From Anaerosacchariphilus polymeriproducens (GTDB lineage: Bacteria; Bacillota; Clostridia; Lachnospirales; Lachnospiraceae), in NCBI RefSeq assembly GCF_003363435.1, contig NZ_QRCT01000050.1:248001-312000 (forward strand): a stretch of 64,000 nucleotides of DNA, in the 5' to 3' direction. The position numbers and the translations under genes are program-made. The notes below the pieces were generated by a model that did no database searches, was not told the DNA's origin, and saw only the letters and a list, made by a program, of their open reading frames with translations. How positions within the stretch are numbered: the stretch's first letter is position 1; each line of letters starts with the position of its first letter. Shown one piece after another: positions 54,921-62,702 of the stretch.

Positions 54921-55192
54921 ACACTCAAGAGATTTTAGACATTTTAAAAAGGAAGAATGTAAGGGTTACATTTTTCATGACCGGTGAATGGGTAGGTGAA
55001 TATCCCGAAGATGTAAAAGCAATTGCTAAGGCAGGTCATGATATTGGAAACCATAGTGAAAATCATAAACAGATGTCTCAGATAAGTGAAGAAAAATGTA
55101 AAAGGGAAATAATGGTCGCGCATAAGAGAGTAAAAGAGCTTTTGGGAACTGATATGTTTTTGTTTCGACCACCGAATTGTAATAGGGTATAA
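54910..55192 (+). pseudogene. PdaB-type polysaccharide deacetylase, middle piece (interrupted on both sides)
   Basis: From 54910 the frame reads GNEDTQEILDILKRKNVRVTFF, then GHDIGNHSENHKQM with the NodB metal-binding HSxxH, and FLFRPP. This continues exactly from DAAW at 43885. After FRPP (ends 55174) the expected YGxYN motif is missing: the frame reads NCNRV and stops at 55192 beside a third serine recombinase. The remaining C-terminal part is not in the window. It has no start codon of its own with a ribosome site; it is a gene segment, not an independent gene. Confidence 0.85.
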
Positions 55193-55195
55193 AAA

Positions 55196-56635
55196 TTAGG
55201 ATAAAAAATAAGAAACCTCAATTCTCTTATTTTGTTTATCAAAAACGATATCAGTAATAATTGATTTTATTGCTTTATTCTTTTCATTTCTGCTTGACAG
55301 TTCTGATGATACGATTTTATATACATTTTCTATCCTTCTATGCATTTCGGCATTATCAGTTACAGAAAAGTCCTTTTTTAAATTATCAATTTTACTTTGT
55401 ATTTCTTCTTTTTCCTTCATAATAATTAATTTGTTTTGTTTATATTCATCTAATGTGTCTATACCATTTCGATAAGCTTCTTTAATTCGCTCCTCTTTTT
55501 TAATACATTTTTTCAATGTATCATTAAGTACTTTAATTTCAAATGACTTATCTTCAATAATTAGATTGCTATATTCAAAATTTTTATTTTTGGTAGCATC
55601 AAGTAAACTATCTAAGACAGCTTGTTCTATCTGGGCAGCTCTTACATAATGTGATACATTACATTGATGCTTTTTGTATCCGCTACATTGAAAGGATGGA
55701 GTTTTACCACCATTAGATACTAGAGTACGGCCGCAAGAAGAACAACGTAACATTGAACTTAACCAATGTATTTGGCTTTCAGGCGGCAATGCTTTATATT
55801 TATATTCTCTAGTTAAGCGGTCTTTTGCCAAGTTAAATAGTTCTTCGGATATTATAGGTTCATGTGATCCTTTACGTATAATTACACCTTCAGTATCAAT
55901 TCTAGTTCTTTTGGATCTTTGTTCTAAAGGTAATCCCCACATAATATTTCCCATATAAATTGGGTTTCCTAGTATATATTTAATTGCTCTAGAAGTAAAT
56001 GGGTTACCATTTTTTGTTGTAATTTTAAGTGCATTCAATTCTTTAGCGATACCATAAAATGATTTACTATTATAAACATATCGTTCAAAAATTAGTCTAA
56101 CAAATTCTTTGTTTTCTTTATCAATAATTAATTTATCATTTTCTAAAATATAGCCAAATGGTGGTCTGGTTTGCATATTGCCACGTAATGCATTTTCTGT
56201 CATTCCACGTTTTACTTCACCAGATAGTCGTATGGAGTAATATTCATCCATCCATTCAATTATTCTTTCGATTAATGTGCCAAAAGGTCCGTCAATAAGT
56301 GGCTCTGATATACTTATCACTTCTATACCATTTTTCTTTAACAGAGATTTATAAACAATGCTTTCTTCTTGATTTCTAGCAAAGCGAGAATATTTCCATA
56401 CAAGAATCACATCAAATAAATGATTTTTTGATTTAGCCATTCCAATCATTTTTTGAAATTCCGGACGCTTTTCTGCGTACTTACCCGATATACCACTTTC
56501 AATAAAGATGTATTCATTGTCAATAATATAGTTATTTTTTTTTGCAAAGTCTGATAATAACCTTCTTTGAGCATCTGGTGACAACTCTTCCTGTTTATCT
56601 GTACTAACACGAATATATAGTGCTGCTATTTTCAT
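55196..56635 (-). CDS. serine recombinase/integrase 3
   Basis: A 479-residue large serine recombinase: nucleophile Ser11 (LYIRVSTDKQ), WKYSRFARNQEES with catalytic Arg, and TRPPFGYILEND at the start of the recombinase domain. A zinc ribbon (CSSCGRTLVSN ... FQCSGYKKHQC) and a coiled-coil segment follow. It is a different subfamily from recombinases 1 and 2. Its stop codon is about 20 bases from the deacetylase break, as expected for an integrase beside its att site. The repressor gene starts just upstream on the same strand. Confidence 0.93.
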   Translation of the reverse strand: MKIAALYIRVSTDKQEELSPDAQRRLLSDFAKKNNYIIDNEYIFIESGISGKYAEKRPEFQKMIGMAKSKNHLFDVILVWKYSRFARNQEESIVYKSLLKKNGIEVISISEPLIDGPFGTLIERIIEWMDEYYSIRLSGEVKRGMTENALRGNMQTRPPFGYILENDKLIIDKENKEFVRLIFERYVYNSKSFYGIAKELNALKITTKNGNPFTSRAIKYILGNPIYMGNIMWGLPLEQRSKRTRIDTEGVIIRKGSHEPIISEELFNLAKDRLTREYKYKALPPESQIHWLSSMLRCSSCGRTLVSNGGKTPSFQCSGYKKHQCNVSHYVRAAQIEQAVLDSLLDATKNKNFEYSNLIIEDKSFEIKVLNDTLKKCIKKEERIKEAYRNGIDTLDEYKQNKLIIMKEKEEIQSKIDNLKKDFSVTDNAEMHRRIENVYKIVSSELSSRNEKNKAIKSIITDIVFDKQNKRIEVSYFLS

Positions 56636-56638
56636 TAA

Positions 56639-57040
56639 TTACTCACCTTCTTTTTCTTTACAATATAATGGTATATATGTTAGTTCTTTAATTCTTTTTA
56701 CAGACTCTTCCATACCTTCTGAGTTTAACATATGAAAATGTGAAGTTAGTTCCATTAATAAATCGAATTCTTTTTTAGTAAGTTTATTAATTTCGCAATC
56801 ATATTTTTGGCTATATGATTGTTTTGAATCTTGCGCCGCATCATTCCAACCCATTAAAGACGCTGGAGTTGTTCTTAAAGCATTAGCTAAAGGTTCCAAT
56901 ATTGTAGTTGGTAAATTTTCAATTTCATCATTTTCATATCTATACACAGTTGCCCTATTTTTCCCTAAGATATCCGCTAGTTGATCTACAGACATATCTA
57001 AATCTTTTCTTCTTTGTTTAATTCTTTCTCCTATAGTCAT
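56639..57040 (-). CDS. CI-like XRE-family repressor
   Basis: The start at 57040 is chosen for GGAGGGAAAT before the ATG. The 133-residue product has an N-terminal helix-turn-helix (IGERIKQRRKDLDMSVDQLADILGK...) typical of phage repressors, then a short C-terminal part without a LexA-like peptidase motif. It is encoded just upstream of integrase 3 (3-base gap) and divergent from the Cro-like gene, across operators that it likely binds. Confidence 0.85.
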   Translation of the reverse strand: MTIGERIKQRRKDLDMSVDQLADILGKNRATVYRYENDEIENLPTTILEPLANALRTTPASLMGWNDAAQDSKQSYSQKYDCEINKLTKKEFDLLMELTSHFHMLNSEGMEESVKRIKELTYIPLYCKEKEGE

Positions 57041-57077
57041 TTTATTTCCCTCCATAAAAAATATAATAACATAAATG

Positions 57078-57092
57078 TCGCAATGTTGCAAC
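57078..57092. promoter_or_regulatory. operator-like site O1
   Basis: TCGCAATGTTGCAAC, a variant of the palindrome seen at the three sites downstream; it lies just upstream of the repressor start. Confidence 0.45.
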
Positions 57093-57119
57093 GGTTTAAA
57101 GCCTAATACAAAAAAATAA

Positions 57120-57134
57120 TCGCATATTATGCAA
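57120..57134. promoter_or_regulatory. operator-like site O2
   Basis: TCGCATATTATGCAA matches the TCGCATA...TGCGA palindrome with one changed half-site base and lies upstream of the Cro-like promoter. Confidence 0.6.
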
Positions 57135-57141
57135 AAATATG

Positions 57142-57170
57142 TTGACAGAATTATAATTCAGAGTTATTAT
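57142..57170 (+). promoter_or_regulatory. promoter of the Cro-like gene
   Basis: Perfect TTGACA (57142-57147), 17-base spacer, TATTAT (57165-57170); operators flank it on both sides. Confidence 0.8.
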
Positions 57171-57177
57171 TCAAGTG

Positions 57178-57192
57178 TCGCATATAGTGCGA
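57178..57192. promoter_or_regulatory. operator-like site O3
   Basis: TCGCATATAGTGCGA, a palindrome with one mismatch located at the expected transcription start. Confidence 0.65.
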
Positions 57193-57217
57193 ATAAAATG
57201 GAAAGGGGTTATTTAAT

Positions 57218-57436
57218 TTGGTAAATATTAATAAATTAAAAGGTAAGATAGTAGAACAAGGACTTACTGTGGAAAGACTTGCAAATATTATTAATATAGA
57301 CAAAAGCACGCTTTATAGAAAAATAAGTAATAGCGGAGAAACATTTACTATTAAAGAAGCTGACTTAATTTGTAAAGCATTAAAATTAACTTTTAGTGAG
57401 GTTAATGATATTTTTTTTAGTCAATATGTCGCATAA
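57218..57436 (+). CDS. Cro-like XRE-family DNA-binding protein
   Basis: A 72-residue protein from TTG 57218 behind AAGGGG, with a helix-turn-helix (GLTVERLANIINIDKSTLYRK) and the C-terminal KALKLTFSEVNDIFF common in small phage regulators. It is divergent from the CI-like gene. The fourth operator overlaps its stop codon. Confidence 0.78.
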   Translation: MVNINKLKGKIVEQGLTVERLANIINIDKSTLYRKISNSGETFTIKEADLICKALKLTFSEVNDIFFSQYVA

Positions 57437-57443
57437 TATGCGA
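57429..57443. promoter_or_regulatory. operator-like site O4
   Basis: TCGCATAATATGCGA, a perfect 15-bp palindrome covering the end of the Cro-like gene. Confidence 0.65.
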
Positions 57444-57502
57444 AAAAGTTTATAGTCAATTTGTACAATCAGTGTTGCATAAGTTTTACTGGGGGTGATT
57501 TG

Positions 57503-57667
57503 GTGAGAAAAAACGAATTGATTAGCTTTGTAAATTACATAGTAATAGGCGGTGAAAAAGTTTTAATGGATACCCTTAGTGAGAAAGAGAGGGAAGAAAT
57601 AGCTGTTAGATTAAATGATAAGGCAATGAAAGCTATTGGTTATATACGTTCAGATAAAACCGCCTAA
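57503..57667 (+). CDS. small hypothetical phage protein
   Basis: A 54-residue ORF from GTG 57503 behind GGGGGTGAT. It has a predicted helical region (DTLSEKEREEIAVRLNDKAMKAIGY). It resembles short proteins that often follow regulators in Clostridial prophages, but I cannot assign a function. Confidence 0.55.
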   Translation: MRKNELISFVNYIVIGGEKVLMDTLSEKEREEIAVRLNDKAMKAIGYIRSDKTA

Positions 57668-57834
57668 AGCGGTTAAGATGGACAAGTTTGATAAAAAAGG
57701 AGAGTAAAAGAAATTACAGCACAGTGAAATTATAGGTATGAAGTCGGAGGAGAATCTGATGTTTTGAAAAGTGTGGAAATTTTATTAAACAACGAAAAAA
57801 GTGGCCTGTCTATCACAAACCACAATTAATAGTT

Positions 57835-58098
57835 TTACAAATTCTCAATACTTACGACCGCAGAGGATTTATATATTTTATTTTCGTTTTCTAATAAGCG
57901 AAAAAAATCGCAACTACATATTAATTCTGTTACAGAAGGAATAAAACCAGCTGAAATATGATACCCAATTTTATAACTAGGTTGTTGTGAAGTAATATTT
58001 TCACTATTATGTATAAGTTGAGAAATTGGAGCAATACGTTGTCCTTCTTCAAGAACTAGCGTTTCATTATTAGAAAAAGTTATTTTAACTTGTTGCAT
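57835..58098 (-). CDS. hypothetical protein in element 3
   Basis: An 87-residue ORF starting at ATG 58098 with AAAGGAGAAT. It has no membrane segment or known motif. It begins MQQVKITFSNNETLVL and is mostly beta-strand in pattern, with a GHIS/CDFF segment. It faces opposite to its neighbours, as accessory (moron-like) genes in prophages often do. Confidence 0.55.
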   Translation of the reverse strand: MQQVKITFSNNETLVLEEGQRIAPISQLIHNSENITSQQPSYKIGYHISAGFIPSVTELICSCDFFRLLENENKIYKSSAVVSIENL

Positions 58099-58394
58099 TA
58101 GTAATTCTCCTTTCTTTGTTATTTCAGCTCTGGCAAACTGATGCATAGATATAGTGAGAAAATACGTTCTCTATACAATATATTGTAGAGTCTTGAAAGA
58201 AAGATGTCAATATGCAAAAGGCAATATAAAAAATAAAACATTTCTCCCCAATCAACGTAATCTCAAATTCAAGTGTCATTTAATTGCCTTACCATGATTG
58301 GTGAGAATTAGAAAAGTCAATTGTGTGTAAAAGATTTCTAAAACATCTTGAGGAATCATAGCGGTATAGCACAAAACGAGAGGAGTGAAATCAA

Positions 58395-58613
58395 TTGAAA
58401 ACACTAGGAAACATATCACTAGGCATAGGTGCCACATTAAGTCTATCAGCGTTCATATTGATCTTAGCCAAGCGTGAAGCAACATATTTAGAAGTAATCA
58501 TTGCCTTAACTGGTTCGTTTATAGGAATTATTGGACAAGCGGTAGAAACCAGAAGGCGGATAAGGCGTGTAAAAGGCAGTATCAATCATTATGATAATCG
58601 CCATGATTCTTAG
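58395..58613 (+). CDS. small two-helix membrane protein
   Basis: A 72-residue protein from TTG 58395 behind AGGAG. Two hydrophobic helices (LGIGATLSLSAFILILAKR and VIIALTGSFIGIIGQAV) flank a short loop, and the tail is basic. The shape is holin-like, but the position among early genes argues for another role. Confidence 0.55.
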   Translation: MKTLGNISLGIGATLSLSAFILILAKREATYLEVIIALTGSFIGIIGQAVETRRRIRRVKGSINHYDNRHDS

Positions 58614-58685
58614 AATGTGTATTCATAATTGTATAGCATAGATAACAGAAAATGCAGTTGGATCACGATTATTAGGAGGGAACTG

Positions 58686-58892
58686 ATGCAAGAGAGAAGA
58701 ACACGAAAGAATCCGGGCAGCAGAGGCTATAGAGTACCAGGGCACACAGCAGGAGAGTTTCGGATTGTGGGCATGGAAAGAGGAGGGGATGTTACATATT
58801 TCGGAGACATGGTAGACGAGCTTGGACAGTACGAGGATCTCGGTACCATAAAAGAACTGCAAGAGCTAAAAGAAAGATATGGAAAAAAATAG
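58686..58892 (+). CDS. small hypothetical phage protein
   Basis: A 68-residue ORF with AGGAGGG before ATG 58686. It is charged, has no membrane segment, and contains a VDELGQYEDLGTIKELQELKE helix of the kind common in small early phage proteins. The stop overlaps a strong hairpin. Confidence 0.55.
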   Translation: MQERRTRKNPGSRGYRVPGHTAGEFRIVGMERGGDVTYFGDMVDELGQYEDLGTIKELQELKERYGKK

Positions 58893-58918
58893 CACATTCA
58901 ACTGCAAATTGAATGTGC
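58892..58918. other. perfect 10-bp hairpin upstream of the Rep-like gene
   Basis: GCACATTCAA (58892-58901) and TTGAATGTGC (58909-58918) with a 7-base loop and no T run. It may be a terminator, or part of a replication origin used by the Rep-like protein encoded 130 bases downstream. Confidence 0.55.
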
Positions 58919-58986
58919 AGATGACTTTCGCCACCATAGTTAATAAACCAATTAAAGTATAGCATCTATGGGGCAAAAAGTCAACA

Positions 58987-59010
58987 AAATGGGGATTTTT
59001 TGTCCCATTT
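58987..59010. other. second hairpin upstream of the Rep-like gene
   Basis: AAATGGG (58987-58993) pairs with CCCATTT (59004-59010) around a T-rich loop. Confidence 0.4.
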
Positions 59011-59047
59011 AAGACTTGATTAGAATATTAACTTTAGGAGATAGCAG

Positions 59048-59788
59048 ATGCCGTACGAGAGATTGACATACAGATTGAAAAGAACGATCGAAGTAGAAGA
59101 AAAACATAAGGGAAGATATGGAGCACCGGGAGAAAAAAGAGAGAAAAAGAAAAAGCCTACCTCAGAGCAGATAGAAAAACAAAATCAATGGATGGCAGAG
59201 AAGAAGTTAAGAAGAATATTAAATGCCAATTTTGACCCAGATGATCTTCATATCACACTGACCTATAAAAAAGAGGAACGTCTTCCAGAAATGGAAGCGA
59301 AAAAGGAGCTGAACAAGTTTCTGATCAAAATGCGCAAGGAATACAAGAAATTGGACCTGCAGTTTAAATACATCGTGGCTACGGAGTACTTAAATACAGC
59401 AATTCATCATCATTTAATTATTCAAAATATCACCCAGGGGATGATATCGACCCCTAAACTGGTAAAGAAACATTGGAGCAGAGGAAGACCGAAATTCGTT
59501 ATGTTGGATGATACCGGAGACTATAAGGACTTAGCAGAATATTTGATCAAAGAAACATCCAAGACATTTCGGGAATCGAAAGGAATGAAGCAAAGGTATT
59601 CAAGGAGCAGAAACCTGATCGTACCGGAACCGGAACGAAAACTTATGAAAGCAAGCGAATTCTTAAAGATACGTGAAAAGAAAGGCTACTACATAGATAA
59701 GAACAGCATCATTGAGGGAATCAATCCGGTGACAGGATTCAAGTACCGCCATTATACATACAGAAGGATGGAAAGGGAAGGTGGATAA
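59048..59788 (+). CDS. HUH-type Rep-like protein
   Basis: A 246-residue basic protein with motifs in Rep order: a hydrophobic strand HITLTYKKEE (about residue 77), HHHLIIQ with an HUH metal-binding pair (about 120), and YLIKETSK with a candidate catalytic Tyr followed by Lys (about 170). These match single-strand nicking endonucleases of rolling-circle replication. It is followed 3 bases later by an RNase H-like gene. TAGGAG precedes the ATG. Confidence 0.68.
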   Translation: MPYERLTYRLKRTIEVEEKHKGRYGAPGEKREKKKKPTSEQIEKQNQWMAEKKLRRILNANFDPDDLHITLTYKKEERLPEMEAKKELNKFLIKMRKEYKKLDLQFKYIVATEYLNTAIHHHLIIQNITQGMISTPKLVKKHWSRGRPKFVMLDDTGDYKDLAEYLIKETSKTFRESKGMKQRYSRSRNLIVPEPERKLMKASEFLKIREKKGYYIDKNSIIEGINPVTGFKYRHYTYRRMEREGG

Positions 59789-59790
59789 CG

Positions 59791-60243
59791 TTGTATGAGG
59801 TAAAGATTTTCATAGAGACAACAATAAAAGGTCCACGGATCCAAGAGGGATGGTATGCAGCTGTGGTGGAATATAAGAAAAAAAGTGGGGAAGTAGTGAC
59901 CCGAGAGATCTTTGAGCAGGAAAAAGAGACCACATATCATAGGACGACCCTGCTGGCCAGTATCAAAGCATTGAATTTACTGAATGCGGAGTGCTTTGTT
60001 GAGATACATACGGATTCCACGTTCATGATCAACAACGTAGAACATGGAAATGTGGATAAGTGGAAGGTTACAGGATGGGTGAACAGTAAAGGTGAGGAAG
60101 TGAAGAATAAGGAACTATGGCAGCAGTTGGCAGCGCACAGGAACCGGCATGATATTCAGTTCATAAAAGAAAGAAGAAACGAATATTCGGTCTGGATGCA
60201 CAATGAAATAAAGAGATTAATGGAGGATAGGAAACATGTATGA
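59791..60243 (+). CDS. RNase H-like protein with altered active site
   Basis: A 150-residue protein from TTG 59791 (GGAAGGTGG upstream). The fold is recognisable from HTDSTFMIN, KWKVTGW and VKNKELWQQL, which match RNase HI. Of the four acidic catalytic residues, the one in TDS is kept. The first position is Glu in IETTIK rather than Asp, and the second (NxxE in RNase HI) is RTTLL. The last (near NEYSVWMHNEI) is unclear. It may bind RNA-DNA hybrids without cleaving, or use a changed mechanism. It overlaps the next gene by 8 bases. Confidence 0.65.
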   Translation: MYEVKIFIETTIKGPRIQEGWYAAVVEYKKKSGEVVTREIFEQEKETTYHRTTLLASIKALNLLNAECFVEIHTDSTFMINNVEHGNVDKWKVTGWVNSKGEEVKNKELWQQLAAHRNRHDIQFIKERRNEYSVWMHNEIKRLMEDRKHV

Positions 60244-60706
60244 AGTATTTGGTGAATTTGATTCAGCAGAAGAAATGAATCGGGCGGCAGCAGGGCTATT
60301 AGAAGAAGGAGATACCAAAAATATATTGATTCTTGCAAAAGAAAATGGCATTGAAGAAGGAATCGCACAGGCTTATAACGCTGGAGCCATGGAGGAACTA
60401 ACGGATCCATTCATGGCAGCAGTCGGAAAGCTGACGGTAGAAAAAGAACAGGTGACCAATATGGGAAGCATGAAAGAGGTTTATTTTTCCTATTTGGTCA
60501 GCCAGTGCATGGAGGAAGGGTTTGCAAGAAAAGTAAGAAATAAGGGTAAAAGTTTTGATGACTGCTTGAAAAAGACTTATGAAAAGATTGAGGAAGAATG
60601 TAGTAAGTGGATGAAGGAAAATAACATACCAAGGCAGGGAATGGTGGGCTGTCCTATTCCCGATGAGGTCACTTATCAATGGGCAAAAGAATATTACGTA
60701 AGGTAG
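60236..60706 (+). CDS. PcfK-like protein
   Basis: A 156-residue protein. Its C-terminal half (MEEGFARKVRNKGKSFDDCLKK ... VTYQWAKEYY) matches the PcfK-like pattern of a helical core ending in an Ala-x-x-Tyr-Tyr motif. PcfK-like proteins are usually encoded directly before PcfJ, as here. This family is related in databases to the AcrIIA9 Cas9 inhibitors, but its own role is not known. It starts inside the 3' end of the RNase H-like gene. Confidence 0.7.
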   Translation: MYEVFGEFDSAEEMNRAAAGLLEEGDTKNILILAKENGIEEGIAQAYNAGAMEELTDPFMAAVGKLTVEKEQVTNMGSMKEVYFSYLVSQCMEEGFARKVRNKGKSFDDCLKKTYEKIEEECSKWMKENNIPRQGMVGCPIPDEVTYQWAKEYYVR

Positions 60707-60716
60707 GTGGCTGAAA

Positions 60717-62702
60717 ATGAAGAAAAAGAAGTTAAAGACCTTTAAAGTACTGAATGCAACAGATAAGATGAAGAACGTTGTAGAACAAGACAAAGGGTAC
60801 TTGATACAAAGATATGACCAAAGTGATACTTGGGAACCCAATTATCATTGGTTCATAAGAGTCGCATCAAGGAATTTAGATGGACAGGCAGTGATGCAGA
60901 TATTCTTGTATACAAGAGAAGATATGCTGGAAGGAAGAAGAGGTCCAAAGTATATGATCTATTTATCAAAAAAGGAGCAATCTTTTCTGACATACGAGCC
61001 GGCAATCGATAAATGGAGGACAGCCACCATAGATCACTTAGATTATGGGAAACACATCCTATACGGAGCAACGATAAAACACTGGATTGAGGAGAAAGAT
61101 GAAATAAAGATCTGTACGTATATAAACAATCAATATAAAACGGCTTATACATCAATCCGATTTTTCCAATGCAATACCAGGAGACAAAAAGAAATAGATT
61201 ACATAGATCACTATATGAACCAAGTGCCGGAACTTCCGAAACGTTTTGAAAGATGGCTGAATGACTATGCAATGATAAAAAGTAAATATATTCTTTATCA
61301 TTATGCAAAAAAGGTAACAGAAGGATTTTGTACCCATTGTGGGCAGACCGTACCGGTGGAAGCTCCAAAATACAATCAAACTGGAATTTGTCCCAATTGT
61401 AAAAGTAAGGTCACTTATAAGTCAATTAAAAAGGCAGGCCATATTGTAGACTGGGGGGCAGGAAGTATCATACAGAAAACGAAGGAAGGATATGTGGTCC
61501 GATATTTTGACATTAAAAAAGATTATGAAGATTACCAAAGACCAAAGTTACTTTATTGGGAAGGGATACGCACTGTTTATGATGAAGATTTTAGAAGAGA
61601 GCAGACCTTCGAATATACAAAATTCCATGGGACACAAATCATAAGGTGGTGCAAAAAGGATTATAACTCATGGAAGGAAAAGGTGATGGAAAAAAGATCA
61701 ATTGTATATGACAGGAATTTGAAACAGATTTTTAAAGGCAGCAGGATGCAGTACAGTGCATGGGAGCTATTCATAAGACAAAATAGGGACTATGAATTTT
61801 TCCCAAGTTATTATATGGAAGCGTACTTGGAACATCCCAGTTTAGAATATTTGGTCAAAATGGGATTGAATAAACTGGCAAGAGCTTTGATTGACAGGAG
61901 AACTATTGAGTATTTAGATTTAAAAGCAAAAAATCTAAAAACGATGTTAAGGCTTCCAAAAGATGAAAGAAACAAAATATGTAAGATGGATGTGACAAGT
62001 AGAGAATATGTCGTAACGGTGGAGGCAAATGAAATGGGAACTGTGTTGACACAAGAGCAGATCAGATTCTTTGCAGAAATCAGCAGGCATCATAATTTTC
62101 AAAGATATGTCAGATATACCACACCATATAAAATGATCAAATATATCAAAGAGCAAATGAAAGATGAGGACTTTGATGTGGGAGATTATCACGACTATTT
62201 AAAAATGGCAGCTCAGCTAGAGTATGACTTAAGAAATGAGTTTGTTATTTTCCCAAGACATTTTAAACAGGCACATGATGATGCGACAGAGGAATCGAAC
62301 CTCAGAAAAGAAGAGTTAGAACAGAAAAAAGAACACAACGACAATCAAATCATCAAAAAGCAGAGGGAACAGCTGGGAGCACTCTATGAAATCGAAACAG
62401 AAGATCTTTTGATTCGTATGCCGGAGAGTGCAACCGAAATAAGGCACGAGGGGCAGCAGTTACATCATTGTGTAGGAACTTATGTAAAAAGAGTAGTAGA
62501 AGGGAAGACCACCATACTCTTCATCCGAAAGAAGGCAGAACCGAAAAAGTCATATTACACCATGGAAGTTAGAGAGAATGAAATAATTCAAGTGCGGGGT
62601 TTGAATAATAAGGCTCCGTTGGATGATGTAAAAAGACTGGTAGAAAAATTTAAAAAAGAACGTCTGGAAAAGAATAAGGCAAAGGAAAGGAAGGCAAGTT
62701 AA
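60717..62702 (+). CDS. PcfJ-like protein
   Basis: A 661-residue protein. A zinc ribbon (FCTHCGQTV ... GICPNCKSK, about residues 203-230) is followed by a long helical middle. The C-terminal PcfJ domain has QLHHCVGTYVKRVVEGKTTILFIRKK with conserved His-His-Cys. PcfJ proteins occur in phage and conjugative elements next to PcfK; their biochemical role is unknown. The stop overlaps the next start by one base (TAATG). Confidence 0.8.
   Translation: MKKKKLKTFKVLNATDKMKNVVEQDKGYLIQRYDQSDTWEPNYHWFIRVASRNLDGQAVMQIFLYTREDMLEGRRGPKYMIYLSKKEQSFLTYEPAIDKWRTATIDHLDYGKHILYGATIKHWIEEKDEIKICTYINNQYKTAYTSIRFFQCNTRRQKEIDYIDHYMNQVPELPKRFERWLNDYAMIKSKYILYHYAKKVTEGFCTHCGQTVPVEAPKYNQTGICPNCKSKVTYKSIKKAGHIVDWGAGSIIQKTKEGYVVRYFDIKKDYEDYQRPKLLYWEGIRTVYDEDFRREQTFEYTKFHGTQIIRWCKKDYNSWKEKVMEKRSIVYDRNLKQIFKGSRMQYSAWELFIRQNRDYEFFPSYYMEAYLEHPSLEYLVKMGLNKLARALIDRRTIEYLDLKAKNLKTMLRLPKDERNKICKMDVTSREYVVTVEANEMGTVLTQEQIRFFAEISRHHNFQRYVRYTTPYKMIKYIKEQMKDEDFDVGDYHDYLKMAAQLEYDLRNEFVIFPRHFKQAHDDATEESNLRKEELEQKKEHNDNQIIKKQREQLGALYEIETEDLLIRMPESATEIRHEGQQLHHCVGTYVKRVVEGKTTILFIRKKAEPKKSYYTMEVRENEIIQVRGLNNKAPLDDVKRLVEKFKKERLEKNKAKERKAS

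Noticed and set aside
57668-57834. Coding potential between the small phage ORF and the minus-strand gene
   Set aside because: A GGAGGAG site at about 57750 leads to ATG-TTT-TGA, so no protein can be supported.
60398-61379. Minus-strand ORFs over PcfK/PcfJ-like genes
   Set aside because: Shadow frames of strongly supported plus-strand genes; no start signals.
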